From Afipia massiliensis (GTDB lineage Bacteria > Pseudomonadota > Alphaproteobacteria > Rhizobiales > Xanthobacteraceae), in assembly GCF_014203115.1 (NCBI RefSeq), contig NZ_JACHIJ010000010.1, forward strand, positions 1 to 64,000: a DNA stretch of 64,000 nucleotides, given 5' to 3'. The first letter of the stretch is position 1, and every line of letters starts with the position of its first letter. Below the pieces are notes generated by a model, which saw nothing but the letters and a program-made list of their open reading frames with translations, was not told the DNA's origin and searched no databases. The translations under genes and the position numbers were made by a program. Below are positions 26,044-35,710 of this stretch, one piece after another.

Positions 26044-27756
26044 ATGCCGACCTCAACCGCATTCGCCGAGCTCGACGCTCCATCCGCCACACTGCGGCTA
26101 CGAAACGAAGGCATGTCCTGTGCGTCGTGCGTGGGGAGAGTCGAGAAGGCCTTGAAGGCACTGTCAGGGGTGACGCGCGCCTCGGTCAATCTCGCGACGG
26201 AGCGCGCCGAGGTCGATTTCTCCGCGCAACCCGAGCCGCTTGCCGTGGTCGGCGCGGTCAAGACCGCCGGCTACGAGGTCGGTAGCGAGACGGCGGAACT
26301 CGTCGTCGAAGGAATGAGCTGTGCGTCCTGCGTTGGACGCGTCGAGAAGGTCTTAAAGGCGCTTCCCGGCGTTCTTGATGCTTCGGTCAACCTGGCGACT
26401 GAAAAAGCCCGCATCCACTATCTCGGCGGTTCTGTTTCCACCTCAGACATGATTGCCGCAGTCGCAAGCGCCGGCTATGGCGCGCGCGGTGACGAACGGA
26501 GCGGTCGCCAAGGACCAGGAAGCCGCTCAGCGCGAGCGGGAAATGCGTTCGCTGCGCAACGCGCTGCTGTGTCAACGCCGGAGAGATTTTGCAGCGGTCC
26601 TCACCGTACCGGTCGTGGTGCTCGAAATGGGCAGCCACCTGGTTCCCGCGATCCATATGTGGGTGATGGAGACCATCGGGCAGCAGGGCAACTGGTATCT
26701 GCAGTTTACCCTGACGACGCTGGTGCTGTTCGGTCCAGGCCTGCGCTTCTTCACCAAGGGCGTCCCGGCGCTGCTGCGCGGCGGCCCCGACATGAACACG
26801 CTGGTCAGCCTCGGTACCAGCGCGGCCTGGGCCTATTCCGTGGTCGCCACCTTCGCGCCTCAGCTGCTGCCGGAAGGCACCCATAACGTCTACTATGAAG
26901 CGGCGGCTGTGATCGTTGCGCTGATCCTGCTCGGCCGCTGGCTCGAGGCGCGCGCAAAGGGCCGCACGAGCGAGGCGATCAAGCAGTTGGTGGGCCTGCA
27001 GGCGAAGACCGCGCAGGTCCTCCGCGACGGGAAGGTGGTGCAGGTTTCCCTCTCCGAGGTCGTAGTCGGCGACATCGTGCAGGTGCGTCCTGGCGAGCGC
27101 GTGCCGGTCGATGGCGAAGTGCTCGACGGTTCGTCCTTCATCGACGAGTCCATGATCACGGGCGAGCCGATCCCGGTCCAAAAGAGCGTGGGCGCGGCAG
27201 TCGTCGGTGGCACGATCAACAAGACGGCAGCATCACCTTCCGCGCCACCAAGGTCGGCGGCGACACCGTGCTGGCACAGATCATCCGCATGGTCGAAGAG
27301 GCGCAGGGCTCCAAGCTGCCGATCCAGGCGCTAGTCGACCGCGTGACGGGCGTCTTCGTTCCGATCGTCATGGGTATCGCGGCATTGACCTTCGTCGTCT
27401 GGCTGGTGTTTGGTCCCGATCCGGCGCTTGCCTTCGCGCTGGTCAGCAGTGTCGCGGTCCTGATTATCGCCTTCCCCTGCGCCATGGGTCTCGCCACGCC
27501 GACTTCGATCATGGTCGGGACCGGGCGAGCCGCAAGGATGGGGGTTCTGTTCCGCAAGGGCGAAGCGCTCCAGACGCTGAGGGGCGCGAAAGCCATCGCC
27601 CGCGACAAGACTGGCACGCTGACGAACGGTCGGCCCGAACTGACCGACCTGTCGGTGGTTGGCGGGTTCCAGGAGTCCGATGTGCTGTCCCTGGATGGCT
27701 GGTCGCCGACAGCCGTGGTGACGCCGGGCGAATGGCATTCCTTAGAATCTCTCTAA
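26044..27756 (+). pseudogene. copA: Copper-exporting P-type ATPase CopA with two HMA domains, frameshifted and truncated
   Basis: Two N-terminal HMA domains each carry [13 protein letters not shown]. The frame then shifts at about 26480 into the transmembrane and actuator part ([32 protein letters not shown]). It shifts again at about 27228 into [17 protein letters not shown] and the later helices. The metal site CPC has become FPC ([13 protein letters not shown]), and DKTGTLTNG remains. The gene ends at 27756 shortly after the phosphorylation site, so the nucleotide domain and last helices are missing. It is non-functional. Confidence 0.88.
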
Positions 27757-27957
27757 TCAATCCACCACTCGAAAATCGCGAACAACAGAGCCGGCGATAC
27801 CGGTGATCAACAGGCTCACGATTCCTTTTTCATCTTCAAGACAGCCCATACCAAGAAAGTTCTTCAGTCCGCTGTTCGCATAACGCCCAGTCCGTCTAAT
27901 GCTGTGGTCAGTAGATTCTTTGATATCGATTAAGGTTTCCGGTGTTCCCCGCTGCCA

Positions 27958-29535
27958 GTGTTTGCGCAGGCAACGCAAGGGGATGTCGACATCGTGTCCG
28001 GAACGATAGATCGCAATATCAAAGCGCCTTCCGAGTCACGTTCGACGACCGGGTCCGGCGGCGCGTCTCAGGAGCCATCCTGGCTCCGGTCGCACTGGGG
28101 CCTGCTTATGGGCCTTGCGGCGCTTGTCCTCGTGATCATGCTCCCAACCCCGGAGGGGCTGCCCGTCGCGGGCCAGCGCATGCTGGCGGTGCTGGCCTTC
28201 GCCGTCATCGTATGGATGACGGAAGCGGTCGACTACGCCGTCTCGGCACTGATCATCGCTGCCCTGATGGCGTTCCTGCTGGGGCTGTCCCCCTCTCTGA
28301 CGAATCCCGACGCGCTAATGGGCACCAGCAGAGGGCTCGGCCTGGCCTTTGGCGGCTTCGCCAATACTGCGCTGGTTCTGGTTGCGGCGGCGCTGTTCCT
28401 CGCCGCCGCGATGACGATAACCGGCCTCGACAAGCGCATTGCCCTCGTCATCCTCTCGCGCACCGGGACCCGCAGCCGCGACGTCGTCATCGGCGCCATC
28501 GTCGTGGGCATCGTGATGGCGTTTCTCGTGCCCTCCACCACGGCCCGCGTGGCCAGCATCGTTCCCATCATGCTCGGCATCATCGCGGCGTTCGGCGTGA
28601 ACAAGAACGGTGCCTTCGCCGGCATGCTGATGATCACCACGGTGAACACCGCCAGCATCTGGAATATCGGCATCAAGACGGCCGCCGCCCAGAACATGGT
28701 GGCCGTCGGCTTCATCGAGCGGACGCTGAACTACACCGTGACCTGGCTGGAATGGTTCGTCGCCGCCGCGCCCTTCGCCATCATCATGACGGTGGTGCTC
28801 TATTTCGTCATGACGCGGATGATGAAGCCGGAGGTTGATGAAGTGCCGGGCGGACGGGCGGCGATCCGCAAATCGCTTGCCGAGCTCGGCCCCATGAAGA
28901 CGGCCGAAAAGAAGCTGCTCACTCTGTCGCTCACCCTGCTCGCCTTCTGGGCAACGGAAGGGGTGCTGCATCCGTTCGACACCTCGTCGACGACGGTGGC
29001 CGCGGTGGCGCTGATGTTCGTGCCCGGCATCGGCATCATGACGTGGAAAGAGGCGCAGCCGAAGATTCCCTGGGGCACGGTCATCCTGTTCGGCGTCGGC
29101 ATCAGCCTCGGCACTGCTCTTCTCCAGACGGGCGGTGCGGTCTGGCTCGCCGGCATCGTGGTGGAGCGGTTCGGGCTCGCCGGCGGAACCTCTCTCTTCA
29201 TCCTCGCCGTGCTCAGTCTGTTCCTCATCCTAATCCATCTTGGTTTCGCCAGCGCGACGGCACTCGCCTCGGCGATGATCCCCATCGTCATCGCAGTCCT
29301 GCAGAGCGTATCGATCCCCGGCATCAACATCATCGGCATGACCATATTGCTGCAGTTCGTCGTCAGCTTCGGCTTCATCCTCGTGGTGAACGCGCCGCAG
29401 AACATGGTCGCATACGGAACCGAGACCTTCGAGGCGAAGGACTTCGTGCGCACCGGCCTCGTGCTCACCGTGATTGCCTTCGCGCTCGTCATGCTGCTTG
29501 GCGCAACTTACTGGAAATGGATCGGTTATGTCTGA
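27958..29535 (+). CDS. DASS/SLC13-family anion permease
   Basis: A 525-residue protein with about twelve transmembrane segments. Family hallmarks are PVAGQRMLAVLAFAVIVWMT, STTARVASIVPIMLGI, TVNTASIWNIGIKTAAAQN and the late SATALASAMIPIVIAV with FGFILVVNAPQNMV. Relatives move dicarboxylates, citrate or sulfate with sodium. Placed 85 bases before a 2-oxoacid:ferredoxin oxidoreductase operon, it may import a dicarboxylate or 2-oxoacid for it (inference). The start is a GTG at 27958; the exact start is uncertain because the first 40 residues are polar. Confidence 0.82.
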   Translation: MFAQATQGDVDIVSGTIDRNIKAPSESRSTTGSGGASQEPSWLRSHWGLLMGLAALVLVIMLPTPEGLPVAGQRMLAVLAFAVIVWMTEAVDYAVSALIIAALMAFLLGLSPSLTNPDALMGTSRGLGLAFGGFANTALVLVAAALFLAAAMTITGLDKRIALVILSRTGTRSRDVVIGAIVVGIVMAFLVPSTTARVASIVPIMLGIIAAFGVNKNGAFAGMLMITTVNTASIWNIGIKTAAAQNMVAVGFIERTLNYTVTWLEWFVAAAPFAIIMTVVLYFVMTRMMKPEVDEVPGGRAAIRKSLAELGPMKTAEKKLLTLSLTLLAFWATEGVLHPFDTSSTTVAAVALMFVPGIGIMTWKEAQPKIPWGTVILFGVGISLGTALLQTGGAVWLAGIVVERFGLAGGTSLFILAVLSLFLILIHLGFASATALASAMIPIVIAVLQSVSIPGINIIGMTILLQFVVSFGFILVVNAPQNMVAYGTETFEAKDFVRTGLVLTVIAFALVMLLGATYWKWIGYV

Positions 29536-29619
29536 GATCCGGCAGCACCCTGCACCCAGTCTTGGCGGCGGACCTTTGACGTCGCGCGTGAAGACACCCC
29601 GGATGCAGGAGATGATAAG

Positions 29620-31413
29620 ATGAAACTGACGGACATTTCCGCACCTGACTATTTCCACAAAGTCGTGGACTGTCAGTGGGCCTGCCCGGCGCATACGCCG
29701 GTTCCCGAATACATCCGTCTGATCGCGCAGGGCCGCTATACCGACGCCTACATGATCAACTGGAGATCGAACGTCTTTCCGGGAATCCTCGGGCGCACCT
29801 GCGACCGGCCCTGCGAACCGGCCTGCCGGCGCGGCCGGGTCGAAGAGGCGCCGGTGGCGATCTGCCGACTCAAGCGGGTCGCGGCCGATTTCAAGGACGA
29901 CATCGGCGCCCGCCTCCCCAGGCCGGCTGCCCACACGAACGGCAAGCGCGTCGCGCTGGTGGGGGCAGGTCCCGCCTCGCTGACGGTCGCGCGCGATCTC
30001 GCGCCGCTCGGATATGACTGCACTGTGTTCGACGGCAACCCCAAGGCCGGCGGCATGATACGCAGCCAGATCCCGAAATTCCGGCTACCCGATTTCGTGA
30101 TTGACGAGGAATGCGGCTATATCCTCGATCTCGGCGTCACCTTTCATTCCGGCAAGCGCATCGACAGCCTCAAGGCGCTTCTTTCGGAGGGTTATGATGC
30201 CGTGTTCATCGGCTCGGGGGCCCCGCGCGGCAGGGATCTTGATATCCCTGGCCGGAAAGAGGCGGCCGCCGGCATTCACGTCGGGGTCGACTGGCTGGCG
30301 GCGGTGTCGTTTGAGCACGTGACGAAGACGGACCGACGCGTCGTCGTCATCGGCGGCGGCAACACCGCCATGGATTGCGGACGCTCTGCCCGGCGCCTCG
30401 GCGGCGAGGACGTCATCGTCGTCGTCCGCGAGAGCTTCGACGATATGCCGGCGGCAAGTTGGGAGAAGGAAGCGCTCCTCCATGAGGGAATCACCATCTC
30501 GGCCGGTCTCGCGCCCAAAGCCTTCATCAACGAAGGCGGTCGCCTGACGGGCTTGCTGGTCGAGCCGGTCACGACCGTCACCGAAAACGGCCACTCCAAG
30601 ATCGTTCCGACGGGCGAGCCGCTGCGTCAGATCAACTGCGACGAGGTCGTGATTGCAATCGGTCAGCAGAACGCATTTCCGTGGATCGAACGCGATATCG
30701 GAATCGACTTCGACAGATGGGACATGCCGATCGTAGCGGAAAACACTTTCGCCTCGACCCACCCCAAGGTGTTTTTCGGGGGCGACGCGGCACGGGGGCC
30801 GAAAAACATCATCAGCGCCGTCGCCCACGGCCACGACGCGGCGCTGTCGATCCACCGCCTACTGTCTGGCGAGGACATCAACGAACGCCTGTTACCTCAC
30901 GTGCAAATCGAGAGCGAAAAGCTAGGCATCCACGAGTGGACCTATGACAGCGAGGTCACGCTCGACCGCCGCTTCCCGGTGCCCTCGCGCGACAACGATA
31001 CCGCCCTCAAGGACATCCGCACGGAGGTGGAACTCGGCTATGACCCGGCCCTGGCGCTCGCCGAGGCGGGTCGCTGCCTGAACTGCGACGTCCAGACGGT
31101 GTTCCGCGGGCCGTCCTGCATCGAATGCGATTCCTGCGTCGATATCTGCCCGATGGACTGCATCACCTTCACCGAGAACGTTCAGAACGAGGAGGAGTTG
31201 CGCCTGCAGCTGCGGGTGCCTGCACTGAACTCACTCCAGGATCTCTACGTCGCGGACGGGTTGAAGACTGGGCGCGTCATGGTGAAGGACGAGGATCTTT
31301 GCCTGCATTGCGGCTTGTGCGCCGAGCGCTGCCCGACCGGCGCCTGGAGCATGCAGAAATACTTCATCGACATGACCCATGCAGGTGACACATGCCCGAC
31401 ACGCTCCCGATAA
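29620..31413 (+). CDS. NAD(P)-linked ferredoxin reductase subunit (GltD-like, KorC-type) with ferredoxin domain
   Basis: A 597-residue protein. The N-terminus is a GltD-like Fe-S domain (CQWACPAHTPVPEYIRL, RTCDRPCEPACRRGR). An FAD Rossmann motif (VALVGAGPASLTVARDL) and an NAD(P) motif (VVVIGGGNTAMDCGRSARRL) follow. The C-terminus has two [4Fe-4S] ferredoxin motifs (CIECDSCVDICPMDC, CLHCGLCAERCPTG). It should exchange electrons between NAD(P)H and ferredoxin for the oxidoreductase encoded next. It overlaps the following gene by 22 bases. In anaerobic aromatic degraders a similar subunit accompanies KorAB. Confidence 0.85.
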   Translation: MKLTDISAPDYFHKVVDCQWACPAHTPVPEYIRLIAQGRYTDAYMINWRSNVFPGILGRTCDRPCEPACRRGRVEEAPVAICRLKRVAADFKDDIGARLPRPAAHTNGKRVALVGAGPASLTVARDLAPLGYDCTVFDGNPKAGGMIRSQIPKFRLPDFVIDEECGYILDLGVTFHSGKRIDSLKALLSEGYDAVFIGSGAPRGRDLDIPGRKEAAAGIHVGVDWLAAVSFEHVTKTDRRVVVIGGGNTAMDCGRSARRLGGEDVIVVVRESFDDMPAASWEKEALLHEGITISAGLAPKAFINEGGRLTGLLVEPVTTVTENGHSKIVPTGEPLRQINCDEVVIAIGQQNAFPWIERDIGIDFDRWDMPIVAENTFASTHPKVFFGGDAARGPKNIISAVAHGHDAALSIHRLLSGEDINERLLPHVQIESEKLGIHEWTYDSEVTLDRRFPVPSRDNDTALKDIRTEVELGYDPALALAEAGRCLNCDVQTVFRGPSCIECDSCVDICPMDCITFTENVQNEEELRLQLRVPALNSLQDLYVADGLKTGRVMVKDEDLCLHCGLCAERCPTGAWSMQKYFIDMTHAGDTCPTRSR

Positions 31414-33236
31414 GCCGCGTCAACGACTTCGTCGTCCGCTTCGCCAACACCAATGGATCGGGGTCCGCAAGCGCGAACGAGCTGTTCGCGCGGGCGGTGC
31501 TGCGAATGGGCGTGCCCGTCGCGGCGCGCAACATATTCCCATCGAACATCCAGGGCCTTCCGACCTGGTACGAGGTTCGCGTCTGCGAGGCCGGCTATCT
31601 GGGCGCACGCGGCGGAACCGATCTCGTGGTGGCGATGAACCCCCAGACCTTCGCCAAGGACCAGGCTGGGCTCGAACCGGGCGGATACCTAATCTACGAT
31701 TCGACGCGGCCCGTTCAGAAATCCCAATTCCGCGAGGATATAACCGTCCTCGGCGCTCCGCTGGGCGCGATCTGCAACAGGGAATACAGCGACCCGCGGG
31801 AGCGGCAGCTCTTCAAGAACGTCATGTATATCGGTGTTCTCGCCGCGGTGCTCGAGATGGACACCGACGAGATCGACACGCTCATCGGCCGGCAATTCGC
31901 GGGCAAGGAGCGCCTCATCGAGGCCAATGTCCGGGCTTTTCATATCGGCCGTGACTGGGCGGTCGACAATCTCCCCTGTCCCATTGGCTTGCGCGTCCGG
32001 CGCGCGGACGCCGTCGGCGGGCGCATCTTCATCGACGGCAATTCCGCGACGGCGCTCGGCGCGGTGTTCGGCGGCGCCACGGTCTGCGCGTGGTATCCGA
32101 TCACGCCCTCGACCTCGATCGCCGACGCCTTCTCCGCCTATTGCGCGCGCTTCCGGATCGATCCCGAGACCGGAAAGAAGCGCTACGCCATCATCCAGAC
32201 CGAGGACGAGCTCGCCTCCAGCGGCATGGTGATCGGCGCCGCCTGGAACGGCGCGCGGGCGTTTGCGCCGACCTCCGGGCCCGGCATCTCGCTCATGCAG
32301 GAGTTTCTCGGGCTGGCCTATTTCGCCGAAATCCCGGCCGTGATCATGGACGTTCAGCGCGGCGGCCCCTCGACGGGCATGCCGACGCGCACGCAGCAGT
32401 CCGACATCCTGCTCGCGGCTTATGCCTCGCACGGCGACACCAAGCATGTCCTGCTCTTCCCGGAGGGTCCGGCGGAGGCCTTCGAGTTCAGCGCCCTCTC
32501 CTTTGATCTCGCCGACCGGCTGCAGACGCCGGTCCTGCTCATGCTCGATCTCGACATCGGCATGAACCATCGGCTCTGCGCGCCGCTGCGCTGGGACGAC
32601 GACCGGGTCTACGACCGCGGCAAGGTGATGACCGCAGCCGATCTCGACGCCGGCAAGGACTTCGGACGCTATCTCGACGTCGACGGCGACGGCATTCCCT
32701 ACCGCACCTACCCTGGCACCCATCCGCGCAAGGGCTCCTTCTTCACCCGCGGCACGACCCGGGACCGCTATGCACGCTATACTGAGGAGGGCGGCCCCTA
32801 TGTCGACAACATGGAACGGCTGTTGAAGAAGTTCGAGACCGCAAAGGATCTTGTTCCCGGCCCCGTGGTCACCCTGGCCAGCACCCCCTCGCGCTACGGG
32901 GTGATCTATTTCGGCTCGACGTCGCCCGCCATGGAGGAGGCGGCCGATCTGCTGGAGGCCGATGGCCATGCGCTCGACCGGATGCGGGTCAGGGCGTTTC
33001 CCTTCAACCGCGATGTCGAGAATTTCTTGCGTGCCCATGAGGCGGTCCTGGTCGTCGAGCAGAACCGCGATGCCCAACTTCGCACCCTAATCATCACCGA
33101 ATGCGGCGTCGACCCCGCGAAAATGATACCGGTGCTTCACTACGACGGCACGCCGATCACCGCCCGGTTCATCGCCGCCGCCATCGCCGCCCGTCTCGGC
33201 GGGGCCCCGAAGCACAGTGAAAGGGCGGTCGCATGA
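31392..33236 (+). CDS. korA: 2-oxoacid:ferredoxin oxidoreductase, fused gamma-alpha subunit
   Basis: A 614-residue protein. The gamma domain comes first (FANTNGSGSASANELFARAV, FPSNIQGLPTWYEVRV), and from about residue 210 the alpha (pyrimidine-binding) domain follows (GNSATALGAVFGGATVCAWY, PITPSTSIADAF). GPGISLMQEFLGLAYFAEIP and the pattern VQRGGPSTGMPTRTQQSD are typical of 2-oxoglutarate/2-oxoisovalerate enzymes. With the beta subunit it converts a 2-oxoacid + CoA to acyl-CoA + CO2 and reduced ferredoxin. The stop overlaps the beta-subunit start. Confidence 0.9.
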   Translation: MPDTLPISRVNDFVVRFANTNGSGSASANELFARAVLRMGVPVAARNIFPSNIQGLPTWYEVRVCEAGYLGARGGTDLVVAMNPQTFAKDQAGLEPGGYLIYDSTRPVQKSQFREDITVLGAPLGAICNREYSDPRERQLFKNVMYIGVLAAVLEMDTDEIDTLIGRQFAGKERLIEANVRAFHIGRDWAVDNLPCPIGLRVRRADAVGGRIFIDGNSATALGAVFGGATVCAWYPITPSTSIADAFSAYCARFRIDPETGKKRYAIIQTEDELASSGMVIGAAWNGARAFAPTSGPGISLMQEFLGLAYFAEIPAVIMDVQRGGPSTGMPTRTQQSDILLAAYASHGDTKHVLLFPEGPAEAFEFSALSFDLADRLQTPVLLMLDLDIGMNHRLCAPLRWDDDRVYDRGKVMTAADLDAGKDFGRYLDVDGDGIPYRTYPGTHPRKGSFFTRGTTRDRYARYTEEGGPYVDNMERLLKKFETAKDLVPGPVVTLASTPSRYGVIYFGSTSPAMEEAADLLEADGHALDRMRVRAFPFNRDVENFLRAHEAVLVVEQNRDAQLRTLIITECGVDPAKMIPVLHYDGTPITARFIAAAIAARLGGAPKHSERAVA

Positions 33237-34294
33237 GCTATCTCGCCAAGCCGAAGTTCCATCACCCCGCACTGCCCGAAAACACACTCGGCTATACGCG
33301 GCGCGACTATGAGGGGGCAATTTCCACGCTCTGCGCCGGCTGCGGCCACGATTCTATTACCGCGGCGATCGTCGAGGCATGCTTCGAGTTGTCGATCGCA
33401 CCGCACCGGGTGGCCAAAATCTCCGGCATCGGCTGCTCCTCGAAGACACCGACCTATTTCCTGGGGAATTCCCACGGTTTCAACTCGGTGCACGGACGCA
33501 TGCCGTCGGTCCTGACGGGAGCCAGCCTCGCCAATCGTGACCTGATCTATCTTGGCGTGTCGGGCGATGGGGACAGCGCCTCGATCGGGCTTGGTCAGTT
33601 CGCCCATGCGCTGCGCCGCGGCGTTAACATGGTCTATATCGTTGAGAACAACGGCGTCTACGGCCTCACCAAGGGCCAGTTCTCCGCAACCGCTGACGAC
33701 GGATCGAAATCAAAGCAGGGTGTCGTCAACATCGACAAGCCCATCGATCTCACCGCCATGGCGCTCCAGCTCGGCGCGAGCTACGTCGCCCGCTCGTTCT
33801 CCGGCGACAAGGCACAGCTCGTCTCGCTCATCAAGGGCGCGATCGAGCACGAAGGCGCGGCCTTCATCGACGTCATCTCGCCCTGTGTCGCCTTCAACAA
33901 CCATGAGGGCTCCACCAAGAGCTATGATTATGTCCGCGAGCACAACATCGCGGTCAATCGGCTGGACGTGATCGTCGGACGCGCGCCGATCACGGTCGAC
34001 TACGAGCCCGGCAAGCTCGAATTGGTTCAACAGCACGACGGGTCCTGGCTCCGGCTGAGAAAGCTGAACGCCGAATACAGCGTGCATGATCGCCGGGCCG
34101 CCATAGATTTTCTGCTCGAGCACGAGGCCAAGTCCGAGATCGTGACGGGCCTGCTATATGTTGCAAGCGAGAAGGACGAACTGCACGCCGATCTCAACAC
34201 GACGGATACGCCTCTCAATGCGCTTTCGGAAAAGGAACTGTGCCCGCGCATGGCACGATTAGAGGAGATCAATGCAAGACATGCATTGCTATAA
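33233..34294 (+). CDS. korB: 2-oxoacid:ferredoxin oxidoreductase, beta subunit
   Basis: A 353-residue thiamine diphosphate subunit. CAGCGHDSITAAIVEA gives the CxxC of the Fe-S cluster, ISGIGCSSKTPTYF follows, and the cofactor motif is SGDGDSASIGLGQFAHAL to ENNGVYGLTKGQ. It has the usual length for the family. It is coupled to korA by a 4-base overlap. The operon ends here: the following sequence is a truncated dehydrogenase on the other strand. Confidence 0.9.
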   Translation: MSYLAKPKFHHPALPENTLGYTRRDYEGAISTLCAGCGHDSITAAIVEACFELSIAPHRVAKISGIGCSSKTPTYFLGNSHGFNSVHGRMPSVLTGASLANRDLIYLGVSGDGDSASIGLGQFAHALRRGVNMVYIVENNGVYGLTKGQFSATADDGSKSKQGVVNIDKPIDLTAMALQLGASYVARSFSGDKAQLVSLIKGAIEHEGAAFIDVISPCVAFNNHEGSTKSYDYVREHNIAVNRLDVIVGRAPITVDYEPGKLELVQQHDGSWLRLRKLNAEYSVHDRRAAIDFLLEHEAKSEIVTGLLYVASEKDELHADLNTTDTPLNALSEKELCPRMARLEEINARHALL

Positions 34295-34569
34295 CCGCTC
34301 GGCGTGATCGCGCCGGCGATGACGCGCTCCCCCTCGTGAAAACCGGAAACAGCAGAGCCGAGCTTCTCGATCACCCCGACCGGCTCGTGACCGATGGTCA
34401 GACCTTTCGCCACCGGATACTCACCTTTGAGAATATGCACGTCGGTTCCACAAATCGTCGTGGTCGTAATCCTGATGAGCGCGTCAAGCGGACCAATGTC
34501 TGGAATCGACTTTTCATCAAGGACAATGCGGCCAGGTTCGACAAAAACGGCTGCTCGCATCAATGCCAT
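34291..34569 (-). pseudogene. Zinc-dependent alcohol dehydrogenase, N-terminal fragment
   Basis: From ATG 34569, with AAGGAGG upstream, the frame reads MRAAVFVEPGRIVLDEKS, then TTICGTDVHILKGEYPV (zinc-binding Cys-Gly-x-Asp), GLTIGHEPVGVIEKLGS and ERVIAGAITPSGYSNACLA. It is the first quarter of a medium-chain dehydrogenase of about 350 residues. The rest was replaced at about 34290 by the end of the korB region. Confidence 0.8.
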
Positions 34570-34696
34570 TGAAGACCTCCTTGTGTCGATCATGCATCAG
34601 TAGTCTCTCGGCTTGACCAAAGCGAAACATTGATCGGGGGTAAAGAGCAGTCGAGCATTGTGGCTTCGGCGGCCGCTCCCCAAAGCAATATCTTGC

Positions 34697-34760
34697 TGGC
34701 GGGGGTCATCTTGTGCAACATGGCATCCCGCGTGATACCGGCATTGTTGACGAGGATATG
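34697..34760 (-). pseudogene. Short-chain dehydrogenase (PhbB/FabG-type) fragment
   Basis: Twenty-one residues on the reverse strand (HILVNNAGITRDAMLHKMTP and one more) match the NNAG block of acetoacetyl-CoA/3-oxoacyl reductases. Both sides are unrelated. It is a short relic, supported only by this strongly conserved motif. Confidence 0.55.
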
Positions 34761-34771
34761 GCTGAGTTAGC

Positions 34772-35569
34772 CTACTGCGAGTACGGCGCACCTACCTCAT
34801 TCGACGAATCATTGTTGATCCACGACAGCGCAACGTGAGGGTCGATACCAGCGACATCAACGAGTCTATCCGGATTGAGAATCCGAAGGCGTCGATAGTG
34901 GCATTCGGCAATTCCTTCCTTTCGTAGGTCTCGGAGCACTCGATTGACGTGAACGTTGGTGAGGCCCGTCGCGTCACCAATGTGCTCCTGGGTCAACGGT
35001 AGATACATTTCTTCACCGCGATGTCCGGGCCAGCGAAGCCGGGATCGAACGAACAGTTCGAGGAGCAAGTATGCCACTCGCTCTCGTGCCGAACGTCGAC
35101 CCATGCTGGACAAATGGTCGTAGGCGAAGCTACGATCTTGTGAGATCACGCTCGCAAGTTGTATTCCGATCTCAGGATTATCCCTTGAAAGACGTCCGAG
35201 ATTCTCATGCGGAATGATGCCGATGATCGCGTCGGTAAGGGCCTGCGCGCTATAGGTCATCACCGCGCCCGGTGCGGGCATAAAGGCCAGCACGGCGCCT
35301 GGGAGAGCGAATTGGAGAATTTGCCGGCGACCATCCGCGACCAAATTATAGAGGGCGACCCACCCGTTGACGAGACTGTATATCGCGTCGCCTCTCTCAC
35401 CGGCGCGAAAGAGATCACATCCGGCTTTGATCTGACGGTCGGCCGACCTGTAGCGGTCGGCTGCACACGATACGCATGCTCCGTGATCAGTGTCGAAGCC
35501 ATCCCCATGCAGCGGACTGGCCTGACGATGGTGGGGGATATTTCTCGCTACTCTCATCGAGTTTAGCAT
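34772..35569 (-). CDS. Crp/Fnr-family regulator (paralogue 2)
   Basis: A 265-residue homologue of the regulator at 10981-11772, nearly identical in the DNA-binding region (LTQEHIGDATGLTNVHVNRV). It has the same barrel (GDAIYSLVNGWVALYNLVAD, FALPGAVLAFMPAPGAV). The start at 35569 (MLNSMRVAR) is preferred because both copies share CGGGAG, then GTGAAAATG; the GTG at 35575 is the alternative. It lacks the FNR-type E-x2-S-R contact residues. Its last residues differ from copy 1 and reach the SDR fragment. Confidence 0.85.
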   Translation of the reverse strand: MLNSMRVARNIPHHRQASPLHGDGFDTDHGACVSCAADRYRSADRQIKAGCDLFRAGERGDAIYSLVNGWVALYNLVADGRRQILQFALPGAVLAFMPAPGAVMTYSAQALTDAIIGIIPHENLGRLSRDNPEIGIQLASVISQDRSFAYDHLSSMGRRSARERVAYLLLELFVRSRLRWPGHRGEEMYLPLTQEHIGDATGLTNVHVNRVLRDLRKEGIAECHYRRLRILNPDRLVDVAGIDPHVALSWINNDSSNEVGAPYSQ

Positions 35570-35710
35570 TTTCACGACTCCCGAAGTGTGTTGAACTCAC
35601 ATCTCTCCTCAAGGGCGGGTTCGAAAACCGAATCCCGCGGCGCAAAGCCTCCCGATCGAGCGCCACCCGTCCGCGAAAGCAGGCGATGGCGTACTCAATC
35701 GGGAGCTTGA

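Noticed and set aside
27757-27978. 73-residue reverse frame between the copA remnant and the permease
   Set aside because: It has no recognisable family and no clear ribosome-binding site, and it overlaps the start of the permease gene; chance is likely, although the local base composition is unlike its neighbours.
31689-33077. Reverse-strand open frame of 462 residues
   Set aside because: It is antisense to korA and shows no family motif.
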